Assembly (NCBI GenBank): GCA_021154885.1 | Contig: JAJKHS010000144.1 | Location: 1-64,000 of the forward strand | Reading direction: 5' to 3' | Length of the DNA stretch: 64,000 nucleotides | Origin: Thermoanaerobaculum sp. | GTDB lineage: Bacteria; Acidobacteriota; Thermoanaerobaculia; Multivoradales; UBA5704 | Shown here: piece after piece, positions 9,668-17,856 of the stretch | Layout of the letters: every line of letters begins with the position of its first letter | How positions within the stretch are numbered: the first letter of the stretch is position 1 | The notes under the pieces: model-generated | Seen by the model: only the letters and a program-made list of their open reading frames with translations | Told to the model about the DNA's origin: nothing | The model's database searches: none | Made by a program: the position numbers and the translations under genes

Positions 9668-10699
9668 TCACGGTTTGGGTGGCAGGTACCGCTTGTCGAT
9701 CCCCGCGACGATCACGTAGTTCGGGTCCACCATCTCGGCGAGGTGAAGGGTCGCGACTTTCGTCAGCAGCTCGTAGGCGTCGAGCTCGGAGAGACCGTAG
9801 TCGGCGTGAATCCAGGCGACCAGCTCGGAGAGGGCGATGCGCAGGGCGTCGTCCAGCGGGCGATAGGCGCCGACCGTCATCAGCATCCGGTCCGATTCGA
9901 AGCGCGGCCAGCGGATCGATTTCTTCTTGAGGAGGTCGACCTGCACCCTGGCGCGGAGCGGGACCTCGATGCCGGTGCCGGCCGCTTCTCCATCGCCTTG
10001 GGCCGCGTGGCCGTCGCCCATGAAAAGAAGGGCGCCGGGCACGTTGACCGGGAAGTAGACCGTGTTCCCGGCCCGCGCTTCGCTGGCGTCCATGTTGCCT
10101 CCCCATTCGCCCGGGGTGATCGAGCTCCTGGCTTCGCCGCCGGCCGGCGCGACGCCGATACAGCCGAAGAACGGCGTGGCCGGGATCTTTACGCTGAAAG
10201 CGGAATCGAGAGCGTGGAAGGTGGCGGTGTTGGCGGCCCCGTCGATGTCGTAGAACCAGACGTGCTCGGGGAGCGGCGGGTTGAGCATCGGGGTATAGGT
10301 CGTGGGGTTGAGCACCCCGAACCCCGGCGCCAGCGCTCCCACCCCGCGCGGCCCATCGACTTTGAGGTCGAGGATCTTGACCACCAGCGTGTCGCCCGGC
10401 TCAGCGCCCTCGATCGCGAATGGGCCGGTCAGCGGATTGTCGCCCTTCACTTTCGACAGACTGTCGCCGGGCTTCTGGATCACGCCGCCGAAACAGTCGG
10501 CGGTTCGCGTGTCGAGGACGTCGCCGGGCCGCAGCGTCGCCACGGGCGCCATGGTCCCGTAGACGTATTTGAGATCCGAGTCCTTCGGCTCGTACCGCAC
10601 CACCCGCGGCTCGGCAGCGGTTGCCACCGCGGGGAAAATGGGGAGAACCAGGAGAAGGAAGAGCAGCCACGAAACCAACCGGCACTGCTGCTGTCGCAT
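9668..10699 (-). CDS. Exported acetamidase/formamidase family protein
   Basis: 343 residues. The FmdA/AmdA family signature is clear: PGDVLDTRTADCFGG near residue 60, GVAPAGGEARSSITPGEWGGNMD around 180-205, and the conserved loop GDGHAAQGDGE near 230. Family members hydrolyse formamide or acetamide to ammonia and the acid. Unlike cytoplasmic formamidases, this protein has an N-terminal hydrophobic signal (LVSWLLFLLLVLPIFPAVATA), so it is probably periplasmic. It starts 23 bp after the nitroreductase stop and completes a four-gene minus-strand unit (ATP-grasp, LLM, nitroreductase, amidase). The substrate may be a released amide rather than formamide (inference). Confidence 0.87.
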   Translation of the reverse strand: MRQQQCRLVSWLLFLLLVLPIFPAVATAAEPRVVRYEPKDSDLKYVYGTMAPVATLRPGDVLDTRTADCFGGVIQKPGDSLSKVKGDNPLTGPFAIEGAEPGDTLVVKILDLKVDGPRGVGALAPGFGVLNPTTYTPMLNPPLPEHVWFYDIDGAANTATFHALDSAFSVKIPATPFFGCIGVAPAGGEARSSITPGEWGGNMDASEARAGNTVYFPVNVPGALLFMGDGHAAQGDGEAAGTGIEVPLRARVQVDLLKKKSIRWPRFESDRMLMTVGAYRPLDDALRIALSELVAWIHADYGLSELDAYELLTKVATLHLAEMVDPNYVIVAGIDKRYLPPKP

Positions 10700-10722
10700 C
10701 GGAGGCTCCTTTTTCGCGGAGT

Positions 10723-11310
10723 CTACCAGCCTCCGAGCACCATCGCGTCGAGGCTCTTGCGCTCGCGGGGAGCCTTCTCGCGCTCCCGCAGGCGCTCGGG
10801 CAACGTCTCGGGATCTCCGGGCCAGCCGACGGCGATCCCGGCGACCGGCTCGACGTCGTCCGGAAGCGCAAACTCGGCGCGGATGCAGTCGCGATCGATC
10901 CCCGCCATCGGGTGCACCGCGAGCCCCAGGGCCGTCGCCTGGAGGGTGAGCTGGGCAGTGGCGGCGCCGACGTCGTGGAGGGCGTGCCGGTTCGGCTGGC
11001 CATTGCTCGCGAAGGTGGTACGGGCGAGAGAGACCATGAGGACCGGCGCGCTCTGCGCCCAGGCCTGGTTGCCCGGCACCAGGCAGCGCAGGATGCGTTC
11101 GAAGGCAGGGCCGTCCTCTTTGCGCGCCACGATGAAGATCCAGGGCTGCTCGTTGTTGCAGGAGGCCGCCCAGCGTGCCGCCTCCAGCAGCGAGCCGAGC
11201 GTCTCGCGATCGACCGGCCGATCGGCGAAGGCCCGGGGGCTCCAGCGCTCGCGAATCAAGGGATCGACCGGATAGCGGGTCACCGCCTGTTTGTCGGCGG
11301 GAGCGCTCAT
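10723..11310 (-). CDS. Nitroreductase family FMN-dependent oxidoreductase
   Basis: 195 residues. Family features are the N-terminal RERWSPRAF (FMN phosphate contact), AARWAASCNNEQPW, and a C-terminal VAGIAVGWPG segment. These enzymes bind FMN and use NAD(P)H to reduce nitro, quinone, enone or aldehyde groups. The start codon overlaps the stop of the LLM monooxygenase gene by four bases (ATGA), so the two are translationally coupled. The pairing of an LLM monooxygenase with a nitroreductase recalls RutA/RutE of pyrimidine breakdown, but the other rut genes are absent. Cytoplasmic. Confidence 0.88.
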   Translation of the reverse strand: MSAPADKQAVTRYPVDPLIRERWSPRAFADRPVDRETLGSLLEAARWAASCNNEQPWIFIVARKEDGPAFERILRCLVPGNQAWAQSAPVLMVSLARTTFASNGQPNRHALHDVGAATAQLTLQATALGLAVHPMAGIDRDCIRAEFALPDDVEPVAGIAVGWPGDPETLPERLREREKAPRERKSLDAMVLGGW

Positions 11311-12365
11311 GACGCCGCCGCGACCGTTGCTACCGGTCGTTGATCGATCACCTGCGCCGCGAAGCGCTCCATCTCCTCGTACTGCGGACTGGACTGGAGC
11401 AGCAGCAGGTCGATGCCGGCCGCCTCCAGCTCTTCGACCCGCTCGCGCACCTGCTCCGGCGTGCCGACCAGCTCGGTGCGCAGGCCGCGGTTGGAGACCG
11501 AGTACTCCTCGATCGACATCCGCCGCTCGAGCTGCGTCCCGGCGAGCCACTCCTGGTAGTTGGCGAAGCCGGCGGCGCTCTGCCGCACGTCGGTGATGCG
11601 CTCGCGCTCGCGTTGCGCCTCGCGCTCGGAGTCGCGCACGATGGTGAAGGCGGCGACTCCGTAGCTCATGGGCGGCAGGCCGAGGCGCTCGCGACGCGCT
11701 GCGAGATCCGCCACCTTCTCGCGCAGCCGCTCCGGCGGATCGCCGTGCATCACGTAGGCGTCGCACTGCTTCGCGATGAGCTCCTTGGCGGCTTCCGACT
11801 CGCCGCCGGCGTAGATCGTCGGCCGCGGGCGCGAGGCCTGCGATAGCGGCTTCGGCTGCAGGACGGTGTCCTCGACGCGGTAGTAGCGCCCATGGTAGGA
11901 GAAATGATCGTGCTTCCAGACTCCGTCGACGACCTCCAGCCACTCGGCGGTGCGCGCATAGCGGTCGTCGTGCGTGTCGAAGGCGACGCCGTACTGCGCC
12001 GCCTCGGATGCCCACCAGGAGGAGACCACGTTGAGCGACACCCGGCCGCCGCTGATGTGGTCGACGTTGGCGGCCTGCTTGGCGAGCAGGGCGGGCAGGT
12101 GGAAGGTCGGCCGTACGGCGACCATCAGCTCGAGGCGCCGCGTCACCGCCGCCAGGGCCGCGGCCGTCGACCAGGCGTCGAGCGCGGGGGCCTCGGTTCC
12201 CTTGATGTCGTTGAGATTCAGCTCGGCGATGAGCGTCAGGTCGTAACCGATCTCCTCGCTGCGTCGCGCCAGCCGGCTCACGTACTCCCAGCTCGCCTCC
12301 ATGCCCTCGTCCTCGACGTTGCGCAGCCATCCGCCGAAGACCGGCAGCCAGTATCCATATCTCAT
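11307..12365 (-). CDS. LLM-class flavin-dependent monooxygenase (SsuD/SfnG-like)
   Basis: 352 residues of the luciferase-like monooxygenase fold. Recognisable segments are the N-terminal YGYWLPVFGGW, RLELMVAVRPTFHLPALLAKQ, DHISGGRVSLNVVSSWW (the TIM-barrel SGGR loop of alkanesulfonate-monooxygenase relatives), DDRYARTAEWLEVV and PTIYAGGESEAAKE. Such enzymes take FMNH2 from a partner reductase and use O2 to cleave C-S bonds or oxidise heterocycles. The nitroreductase encoded immediately downstream could supply reduced flavin or process the product. Overlaps both neighbours by four bases. Substrate not predictable. Confidence 0.87.
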   Translation of the reverse strand: MRYGYWLPVFGGWLRNVEDEGMEASWEYVSRLARRSEEIGYDLTLIAELNLNDIKGTEAPALDAWSTAAALAAVTRRLELMVAVRPTFHLPALLAKQAANVDHISGGRVSLNVVSSWWASEAAQYGVAFDTHDDRYARTAEWLEVVDGVWKHDHFSYHGRYYRVEDTVLQPKPLSQASRPRPTIYAGGESEAAKELIAKQCDAYVMHGDPPERLREKVADLAARRERLGLPPMSYGVAAFTIVRDSEREAQRERERITDVRQSAAGFANYQEWLAGTQLERRMSIEEYSVSNRGLRTELVGTPEQVRERVEELEAAGIDLLLLQSSPQYEEMERFAAQVIDQRPVATVAAAS

Positions 12366-13324
12366 CCCACGGCCTCCGCTTCCAGATAGTCGACCAGCCG
12401 GGTGAAAGGGTCGAAGCCGATGACGCGCGGCGCATCGGCGACGAAGTTCGAGAGGGCGTTGATGTCGTAATAGAGGAGCTCGCCGTCGCGGTCGTCGATC
12501 ATGTACTCGACGCCGCCGACGTCGATCGCCGCCGCCTCGAAGATCCGCTCGACGTCGGCGATCACCCGGGGCGGCGGCGTGTAGCCCTCGACCCGGATGC
12601 CGCGCTCCTGCGCGTCCAGCGCGCAGGCCGCCCCCACCAGCGCGGCGCCGCTCGTCGTCTGGCAGGCGTCGGCCGGGCAGAGGTTGAAGGAGTTGCCGGC
12701 GCTCCAGAGGCGGATGGAGTAGAGGTACTTCCGGCCCAGGACCTCGACGCGGACGATGTGGCCGCCGCGCGCCGGCACGAACTCCTGGACCAGCGCCGTG
12801 CTGTCGATGCCGAGATCGATCGCCCCGCCCTCGACCGCCGCCGCCAGCGCGGCCGCGTCGTCGTAGCGGACGATGCCCGCGCCGCTGCCGCCGACGTTGG
12901 CCTTGACCACGAGCGGAAAGCGCAGGCCGCGGGCGGCCTCGATCACCTCGGCCGGGTGGTTGACGACCCGGGCGCGCGGGTACTTGAGGCCCAGCGACTC
13001 CAGCAGCGAGAGCTGGAGCGCCTTGGAGATCTCGACCCGGAAGCCGCGCGAGCCGTTGACGACGCGGGCGCCGAGCCGCTCAAGGTGATCCAGGTAGGCC
13101 AGCGTGTGGTAGATGCCGTGGCTCTCCCCCCTCAGGTAGGCCGACGGGCTCATGCGGTTGAACAGCAGCGAGAAGTCGAGCTCGCGGGCGGCGACGTCGA
13201 AGTGGTGGCGCCGCGCGTCGATCCGGACGTAGGGCGTGCCTCGCCGGTCCAGCTCGCTGAACAGCGGCCGGAACCAGTCCGGGTGCTCATGGTAGACCGC
13301 GATGGGTCGGGAGGGTTTCGGCAT
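12362..13324 (-). CDS. ATP-grasp ligase-like enzyme (RimK-type fold)
   Basis: 320 residues. An N-terminal domain is followed by an ATP-grasp core. VVNGSRGFRVEISKALQL marks its start, FPLVVKANVGGSGAGIVRY is the Gly-rich ATP loop with the Lys, and ALVQEFVPARGGHIVRVEV and GELLYYDINALSNF carry the Mg-binding acidic/Asn residues. ATP-grasp enzymes join a carboxylate to an amine or thiol through an acyl phosphate. This is the first gene of a coupled operon; its stop overlaps the LLM gene start (ATGA). With two flavoenzymes and an amidase downstream, it may make or mark an amide-linked small molecule (inference). Confidence 0.85.
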   Translation of the reverse strand: MPKPSRPIAVYHEHPDWFRPLFSELDRRGTPYVRIDARRHHFDVAARELDFSLLFNRMSPSAYLRGESHGIYHTLAYLDHLERLGARVVNGSRGFRVEISKALQLSLLESLGLKYPRARVVNHPAEVIEAARGLRFPLVVKANVGGSGAGIVRYDDAAALAAAVEGGAIDLGIDSTALVQEFVPARGGHIVRVEVLGRKYLYSIRLWSAGNSFNLCPADACQTTSGAALVGAACALDAQERGIRVEGYTPPPRVIADVERIFEAAAIDVGGVEYMIDDRDGELLYYDINALSNFVADAPRVIGFDPFTRLVDYLEAEAVG

Positions 13325-13457
13325 CGGCGTTTCCTCCGGACAGCGGCGCGAGTATACATGACCATCTCACTAACTTGTGCGGAACCCTGCTCCCTCTCCA
13401 GCCATCGATGGATTATGGTAAGTTATCTTCATGAATTCTATGCGACAGGAGGTAGAG

Positions 13458-13667
13458 ATGAGAAAAGACGTTCGCATCCGCTTGCGTCTCCTGGTCATTC
13501 CGGCTCTGCTGGCGGGGGCGGTTTTGGTGCCCTCCCTCAACGCGGCCTCCCGGCCGCCTGTGTGTTGGTACGATGTGAGTTGCGTCCACGACTGCTCGCT
13601 CGCCTGTGGCGGCAACTCGGCTTGCCAGACGGACTGCAACGAGACCTACTGCAAAGTCTGCCCCTAG
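13458..13667 (+). CDS. Small secreted cysteine-rich protein
   Basis: 69 residues from ATG 13458, preceded by a perfect AGGAGGT; an in-frame ATG at 13431 lacks this. A signal peptide (RLLVIPALLAGAVLVPSLNA) is followed by only ~40 mature residues with eight cysteines: CWYDVSCVHDCSLAC, SACQTDC, YCKVC. The pattern implies a disulfide-knotted peptide or a metal site. No family recognised. It lies just upstream of paralog C on the same strand, with ~180 bp between. Confidence 0.75.
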   Translation: MRKDVRIRLRLLVIPALLAGAVLVPSLNAASRPPVCWYDVSCVHDCSLACGGNSACQTDCNETYCKVCP

Positions 13668-13845
13668 CCGGCTGGGCCCCAGGGCCTGATCCAGCGACCT
13701 GGCCTCCCGCTCGAGCAGGATTGCCCGGGCGGCGGAGTTGCCGTCTCCCGCCGGCCCTTCCGGCGCACTGTTCCTGTAGGTGTGGCTCGCAGGCGTCCCT
13801 GCCCGGAGCACGCCGCGTTCCACAATTACAGAAAAGGAGCGGAGG

Positions 13846-14778
13846 ATGAAGATTTCGAAGTCTTGGATCCGTTCAGCCGTCCCAGGAGCCCTGCTCCTTG
13901 CCTTGATCGGCGGCTCGCTCGCCTTCGCGGCAGCGGGAGACGCCGTCCACAAGGGCGTCGACCTGTGGATGACCGTCGCCGGGTTCGCGCAGACGAGCTT
14001 CGCGAACGAGCCCATCCCGGCGGGCTTCTTCTGCGAAGGTTCGCAGCCCTTCACCGGCAAGGTCTTGTTCCAGGGCGTGCCGCTCGCGGCAACGCCCGCC
14101 GGCAGCCTCGGCGGCATCGACACCGCCGTGCGCCGGCTCGACGACGCGGCCTTCAACGCCCAGGGGGAGGCCACGACCCGCATCCAGTTGCTGGCCCTGT
14201 CGCTGGTGAGCGTCAAGCCGATCGAGACAAGCTGCGGACCGTACGACGTCGCCGTCAGCCTGGCCGGCGAGCAGCCGGTCACGACGATGCGCATCTTCCG
14301 GACCGAGGCGCTGGGGGGCACCTACTCGGCGCCGCTGGCCCTCAACGTCAAGGCCGTGTTCACGCCCGTCAACGGCGACAGGAGCGGCCGGCGCGAGGTG
14401 ACCCGCCGCATCGAGCTCGGCCCGGGCAGCCGCTCGGTGTGGGCGTACGTCAAGGCGCCGCAGTATCCGGCCGGTGTCAAGATCGACACCGACGGCGATG
14501 GCCGGCCGGACACCGTGCTGCCAACCTCTTCGAACTTCCTCGCCGGCGTGTCACCCGCCGTGCTCAAGGGGGAGTCGCCAGCCCGGCCCCGCCTGGCCGC
14601 CTCGACGAGCCCTGCGCCTGCGCAGATGCCCAGTTGCCCGGCGGGGCAGTGCCCCTATCAGTCCTGCCATTGCGATGCGAACAGCACGGATCCCCATCAG
14701 TCCAGCTCAGGATGCGATCACCTGCACTGCGTCTGGGTCTGCGTCACCTGCCCCGCGAACACCACCCCCAGGCCTTGA
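13846..14778 (+). CDS. Secreted protein of unknown function, paralog C of the local family
   Basis: 310 residues from ATG 13846, which has AAAGGAGCGGAGG upstream. The signal peptide ends near AFAAAGD. It is very close to paralog B: GVDLWMTVAGFAQTSFA, IPAGFFCEGSQPFTGKV, KPIETSCGPYDVAVSLAG, SGRREVTRRIELGPG, DTDGDGRPDTVLP and SSNFLAGVSPAVLKG. The tail is Pro/Ala-rich, then CPAGQCPYQSCHC and CDHLHCVWVCVTC. The upstream bases also resemble those of paralog B (AAAGGAGCGG before ATG), so the duplicated unit may include the translation signal. Probably exported and disulfide-stabilised; function unknown. Confidence 0.86.
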   Translation: MKISKSWIRSAVPGALLLALIGGSLAFAAAGDAVHKGVDLWMTVAGFAQTSFANEPIPAGFFCEGSQPFTGKVLFQGVPLAATPAGSLGGIDTAVRRLDDAAFNAQGEATTRIQLLALSLVSVKPIETSCGPYDVAVSLAGEQPVTTMRIFRTEALGGTYSAPLALNVKAVFTPVNGDRSGRREVTRRIELGPGSRSVWAYVKAPQYPAGVKIDTDGDGRPDTVLPTSSNFLAGVSPAVLKGESPARPRLAASTSPAPAQMPSCPAGQCPYQSCHCDANSTDPHQSSSGCDHLHCVWVCVTCPANTTPRP

Positions 14779-14787
14779 CCTCAGCGC

Positions 14788-14813
14788 GGCGGCGGTCCAC
14801 CGGGACCGCCGCC
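14788..14813 (+). terminator. Hairpin terminator after paralog C
   Basis: Inverted repeat GGCGGCGGTCC / GGACCGCCGCC with a 4-base loop, starting 10 bp after the stop. The stem nearly matches that of the hairpin beside paralog B. Confidence 0.55.
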
Positions 14814-14967
14814 GTATCGTCCGGCAGGCGAAAAGCAGCGCACCGGAGCGCCGGTGCGGCGAACCGGAGCGGCCCTGGTTCGGCTCGCAAGCCCTCCCTG
14901 GAAGCACCTATCCAACAGAGGCCCGTGAAACCAGATCGGCGGGCCTTGTTCCCGAAAGGAGCTGAAA

Positions 14968-15228
14968 ATGGCTTTGCGGACTTCGAACCGTAGTTGGAAA
15001 GCGGCGATGTTGGTACTGGCTCTGGGGCTGGTGATGACCGCGCTCTTCCCGGGCCCTGCCCCGGTACAGGCCTGCCAGAACTTCACCGACTTCTGGACTT
15101 ATTTCAGCGACGCTTCTCATACCAAGGTCGTCGGCCACTGCGAGCAGGACTGCTTCTGCGCTCCGCGGTTCTGCTCGGGGCAGCAGACGCCCTACTACAT
15201 CGTGACCACGACGCGGGGCTGCCTCTAA
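14968..15228 (+). CDS. Small secreted Cys-rich protein, resembles DUF6289-type peptides
   Basis: 86 residues; start supported by AAAGGAG six bases upstream. The signal peptide ends near PAPVQA. The mature part opens with CQNFTDFWTYFSDASHTKVVG and has six cysteines (ACQ, HCEQDCFC, RFC, GCL). The 'YxSDASHTxVVG' opening resembles small secreted proteins annotated as DUF6289; this is recollection of the pattern and was not searched. Function unknown. It sits between paralog C and the sulfatase-fold gene on the same strand. Confidence 0.72.
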   Translation: MALRTSNRSWKAAMLVLALGLVMTALFPGPAPVQACQNFTDFWTYFSDASHTKVVGHCEQDCFCAPRFCSGQQTPYYIVTTTRGCL

Positions 15229-15315
15229 GGCGCTGGCGGAAGTCTTGCTTCTCTCCAACCCCTGGGGGCGCGGGAGCAGGTCGAGAAGAGGATGTGCCCT
15301 TAGAATGCCGAAACT

Positions 15316-17439
15316 ATGAAGATTGCCGACCGCCTGGCCCCCTGCGCTCTTGGGGGACTGCTCCTGCTGGCGGCCGGGGGGCTCTCCGCCCTTCCGGCCG
15401 GGTCTCCGAAGCCATCGAAGCCCCCGAAGCCGCCGCGTCCCGACATCGTCCTCATCACCATTGACACCTTGCGGGCCGACGCACTGGGGTTTGCCGGCAA
15501 CCGCCGGGCCCAGACCCCGGTCCTCGACCGCCTCGCCGCGTCCGGCCGGGTGTTCCCTGACGCCCATGCGCACAACGTCGCGACGCTGCCCTCGCATACC
15601 AACATCCTGACCGGCCTCTATCCGTACCAGCACGGGGTGCGCGACAACAGCGGCTTCCGGCTGGCGAGCTCGGTGCCCACCCTCGCCACGATCCTCCACG
15701 CCGCGGGCTATGCCACGGGCGCCTTCGTCGGCGGCTTCACCCTCGATTCGCAGTTCGGTCTGGGCCACGGCTTCGACGTCTACGACGACCGCACCAGCCG
15801 CGGCTCGGAGATCGAGGGGTTCGCCGGCGCCGAACGGCGGGGCGACGAGGTGGTCGGCGCCGCCCTCACCTGGTGGCGCGGGCAGAAGCGGCGGCCGCGC
15901 TTCCTCTGGGTCCACCTCTTCGATCCGCACGCCCCCTACGCTCCGCCCGAGCCGTTCGCCTCGCGCTTCGCCGGCGATCCCTACCACGGCGAGGTCGCGG
16001 CGACCGACGCCTTTCTCGCGCCGCTGCTCCGGCCGTTCCTCGATGGCCGCGAGGCGGCGCCCCTGGTGGTGGTGACTGCCGACCACGGCGAGTCGCTCGG
16101 CGAGCACGGCGAGCTCACCCACGGCCTGTTCGCCTACGAGGCCACGCTCAAGGTGCCGCTCGTGGTCTGGGGGCCGGGCGTGGCGCCGGGCCGCGACCTC
16201 CGGCCGGCTCGCCACGTCGACATCTTCCCCACCGTGCTCCAGGCGGCGGGCATGGCCGCGCCGGCTTCCACCCGGCTCGGCGTCTACCCCGGTCGATCGC
16301 TTCTCGCTCCCGCCGACCGGGTGCCGCCGGATTCCTACTTCGAGGCGATATCAGCCACCTTCAACCGGGGCTGGGCGCCGCTGCGTGGCATCCTCCACCA
16401 GGGCCGGAAGTTCATCGCCCTGCCCCTGCCCGAGGTCTACGATCTGCAGCGCGACCCGCAGGAGACTCACAACCTCGCCAGCGCCGAATGGGCGGCGGCG
16501 CGGGAAGCCTTCGCCGCGCTGCCGCGGGAGTCGGTCTGGCCGCCGCCGAGCGGGCAAGCCCGGCAAGAGGTCGCGGCACGCCTCGAGAGCCTCGGCTACA
16601 TCATCGCTTCGGCCCGCACGCGCACGCACTACGGCCCGGAAGACGATCCCAAAACGCTGATCGGGCTCGACAAGAAGATGCACGAGGTGAGCGACCGCCT
16701 CGGCAAGGGGCAGGCCGAAGAGGCGGTGCGCCTGGCGCGGGAGGTGGTGGCCCAGCGCCCCTCGATGGCGTACGGCCAGGCCATGCTCGCCCACTGCCTG
16801 CTGGAGAGCGGGCACACCCAGGAAGCCCTGGCGGCGATGCTGGAGGCCCGGCGCCGCGGCGCGGCGACCGGGTCGCTGCTGCGCCAGCTCGGGCTCACTC
16901 TGACTGAAGTCGGGCGCACGGACGAGGCCATCGAGTTGCTGCGGCCGCTCGCCGCCAGCGGGCTGCCGCAATCGCTCAACGCCTACGCGCTCGCGCTCTT
17001 CAAGGCGGGCCGGCTGCAGGAGTCTGCGGCCACCGAGCGCCAGGTACTGGCCGCCGATCCCGGCAACTCCCGGGCTCACCAGCAACTCGGCCTGATCGAG
17101 ATTCGCCAGCGGCACTGGGACCAGGCGCGCGTGGAGCTCCAGAAGGCGGTCCAATTCAACCCGCGTCTGCCGGTCGCCTGGAACAACCTGGGCGTGGTGC
17201 TCTATGAGCTGAAGCAGACCGACGCGGCGCTCCAGGCCTGGCAGACGGCGATCGACCTCCAGCCCAACCAGTGGGACACGCTCTGGAACCTCGGCACCAA
17301 GGCGGCCCAGAACGGCCGTCCGGAGCAGGCGCGCGCGGCGCTCGAGCGCTTCGTCGCCGGCGCGCCGCGAAAGCGGTACGGCGACGAGGTTCGCCAGGCC
17401 CACCACTACCTCGAGCTGCTCAACGGCGCTCGGAAGTAA
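15316..17439 (+). CDS. Sulfatase-fold (alkaline phosphatase superfamily) hydrolase with C-terminal TPR repeats
   Basis: 707 residues. A signal peptide and Pro/Lys-rich linker are followed by the alkaline-phosphatase-fold core: metal Asp in DIVLITIDTLRAD (D50), nucleophile segment TLPSHTNILTG, and second metal site TADHGESLGEHGE. From about residue 450 to the end there are at least six TPR helices (AYGQAMLAHCLLESGHT, LPVAWNNLGVVLYELKQTD). The position normally Cys/Ser in sulfatases (CxPxR) is Thr90, followed by LPSH, so formylglycine maturation is not expected. It may be a phosphodiesterase, phosphatase or transferase rather than a sulfatase. Exported; TPRs suggest a protein partner. Confidence 0.87.
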   Translation: MKIADRLAPCALGGLLLLAAGGLSALPAGSPKPSKPPKPPRPDIVLITIDTLRADALGFAGNRRAQTPVLDRLAASGRVFPDAHAHNVATLPSHTNILTGLYPYQHGVRDNSGFRLASSVPTLATILHAAGYATGAFVGGFTLDSQFGLGHGFDVYDDRTSRGSEIEGFAGAERRGDEVVGAALTWWRGQKRRPRFLWVHLFDPHAPYAPPEPFASRFAGDPYHGEVAATDAFLAPLLRPFLDGREAAPLVVVTADHGESLGEHGELTHGLFAYEATLKVPLVVWGPGVAPGRDLRPARHVDIFPTVLQAAGMAAPASTRLGVYPGRSLLAPADRVPPDSYFEAISATFNRGWAPLRGILHQGRKFIALPLPEVYDLQRDPQETHNLASAEWAAAREAFAALPRESVWPPPSGQARQEVAARLESLGYIIASARTRTHYGPEDDPKTLIGLDKKMHEVSDRLGKGQAEEAVRLAREVVAQRPSMAYGQAMLAHCLLESGHTQEALAAMLEARRRGAATGSLLRQLGLTLTEVGRTDEAIELLRPLAASGLPQSLNAYALALFKAGRLQESAATERQVLAADPGNSRAHQQLGLIEIRQRHWDQARVELQKAVQFNPRLPVAWNNLGVVLYELKQTDAALQAWQTAIDLQPNQWDTLWNLGTKAAQNGRPEQARAALERFVAGAPRKRYGDEVRQAHHYLELLNGARK

Positions 17440-17615
17440 CCGAGGAAAAAAGGCGGGGGCTCTCAAAGAACCCTCTCCATCACCCACACCGGTCCGTGCG
17501 GTCCGTGAAGACGGGCGGCACCGGCGACGGTACGCCGCCGCCCAACCCACGCCCAAAGCCACTCTGTAGGCTGAAGGTCGGCAGTCCACAGAAGTAACAG
17601 AAGTAAAGGTTGGAC

Positions 17616-17661
17616 CCGCCCCTCTCCCAAGCCCGTCCTGGAGACGGAAAGAGAGGGGCGG
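17616..17661 (+). terminator. Hairpin in the intergenic region after the sulfatase-fold gene
   Basis: Perfect 11-bp arms CCGCCCCTCTC / GAGAGGGGCGG separated by 24 bases and followed by a T-rich CTTTGCTCTTT. It lies ~180 bp past the stop, within a 417-bp gene-free stretch (17440-17856) that otherwise holds only the short dispersed repeat. Confidence 0.4.
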
Positions 17662-17751
17662 CTTTGCTCTTTGACAATTGATGCGATCAAACCCCGGGAC
17701 CGGAAGCCGGCCGCTCCCGGGTCCTACCTTTCTCATAACCTGCCCCCCGGG

Positions 17752-17786
17752 CCCCCCTGGGACCGCTGGCGTCCCGCCGGCCTTCT
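17752..17786. repeat. Short dispersed repeat, one arm copy
   Basis: A 35-bp sequence beginning CCCCCCTGGGACCGCTGGCG and ending GGCCTTCT. It occurs again at 56324-56358, where an inverted partner follows. Here only one arm is evident. Probably a REP-like intergenic element. Confidence 0.6.
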
Positions 17787-17856
17787 AACCAAAAAACAAC
17801 ATTACAGCGAGGTTGAATGGTGACAGTGGACGTCGCTGGGCGAGATAGAGAGAAGA

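Noticed and set aside
11307..12365. RutA of a pyrimidine-degradation operon
   Set aside because: The LLM and nitroreductase pairing is suggestive, but rutB, C, D, F and G are missing and an ATP-grasp enzyme leads the operon.
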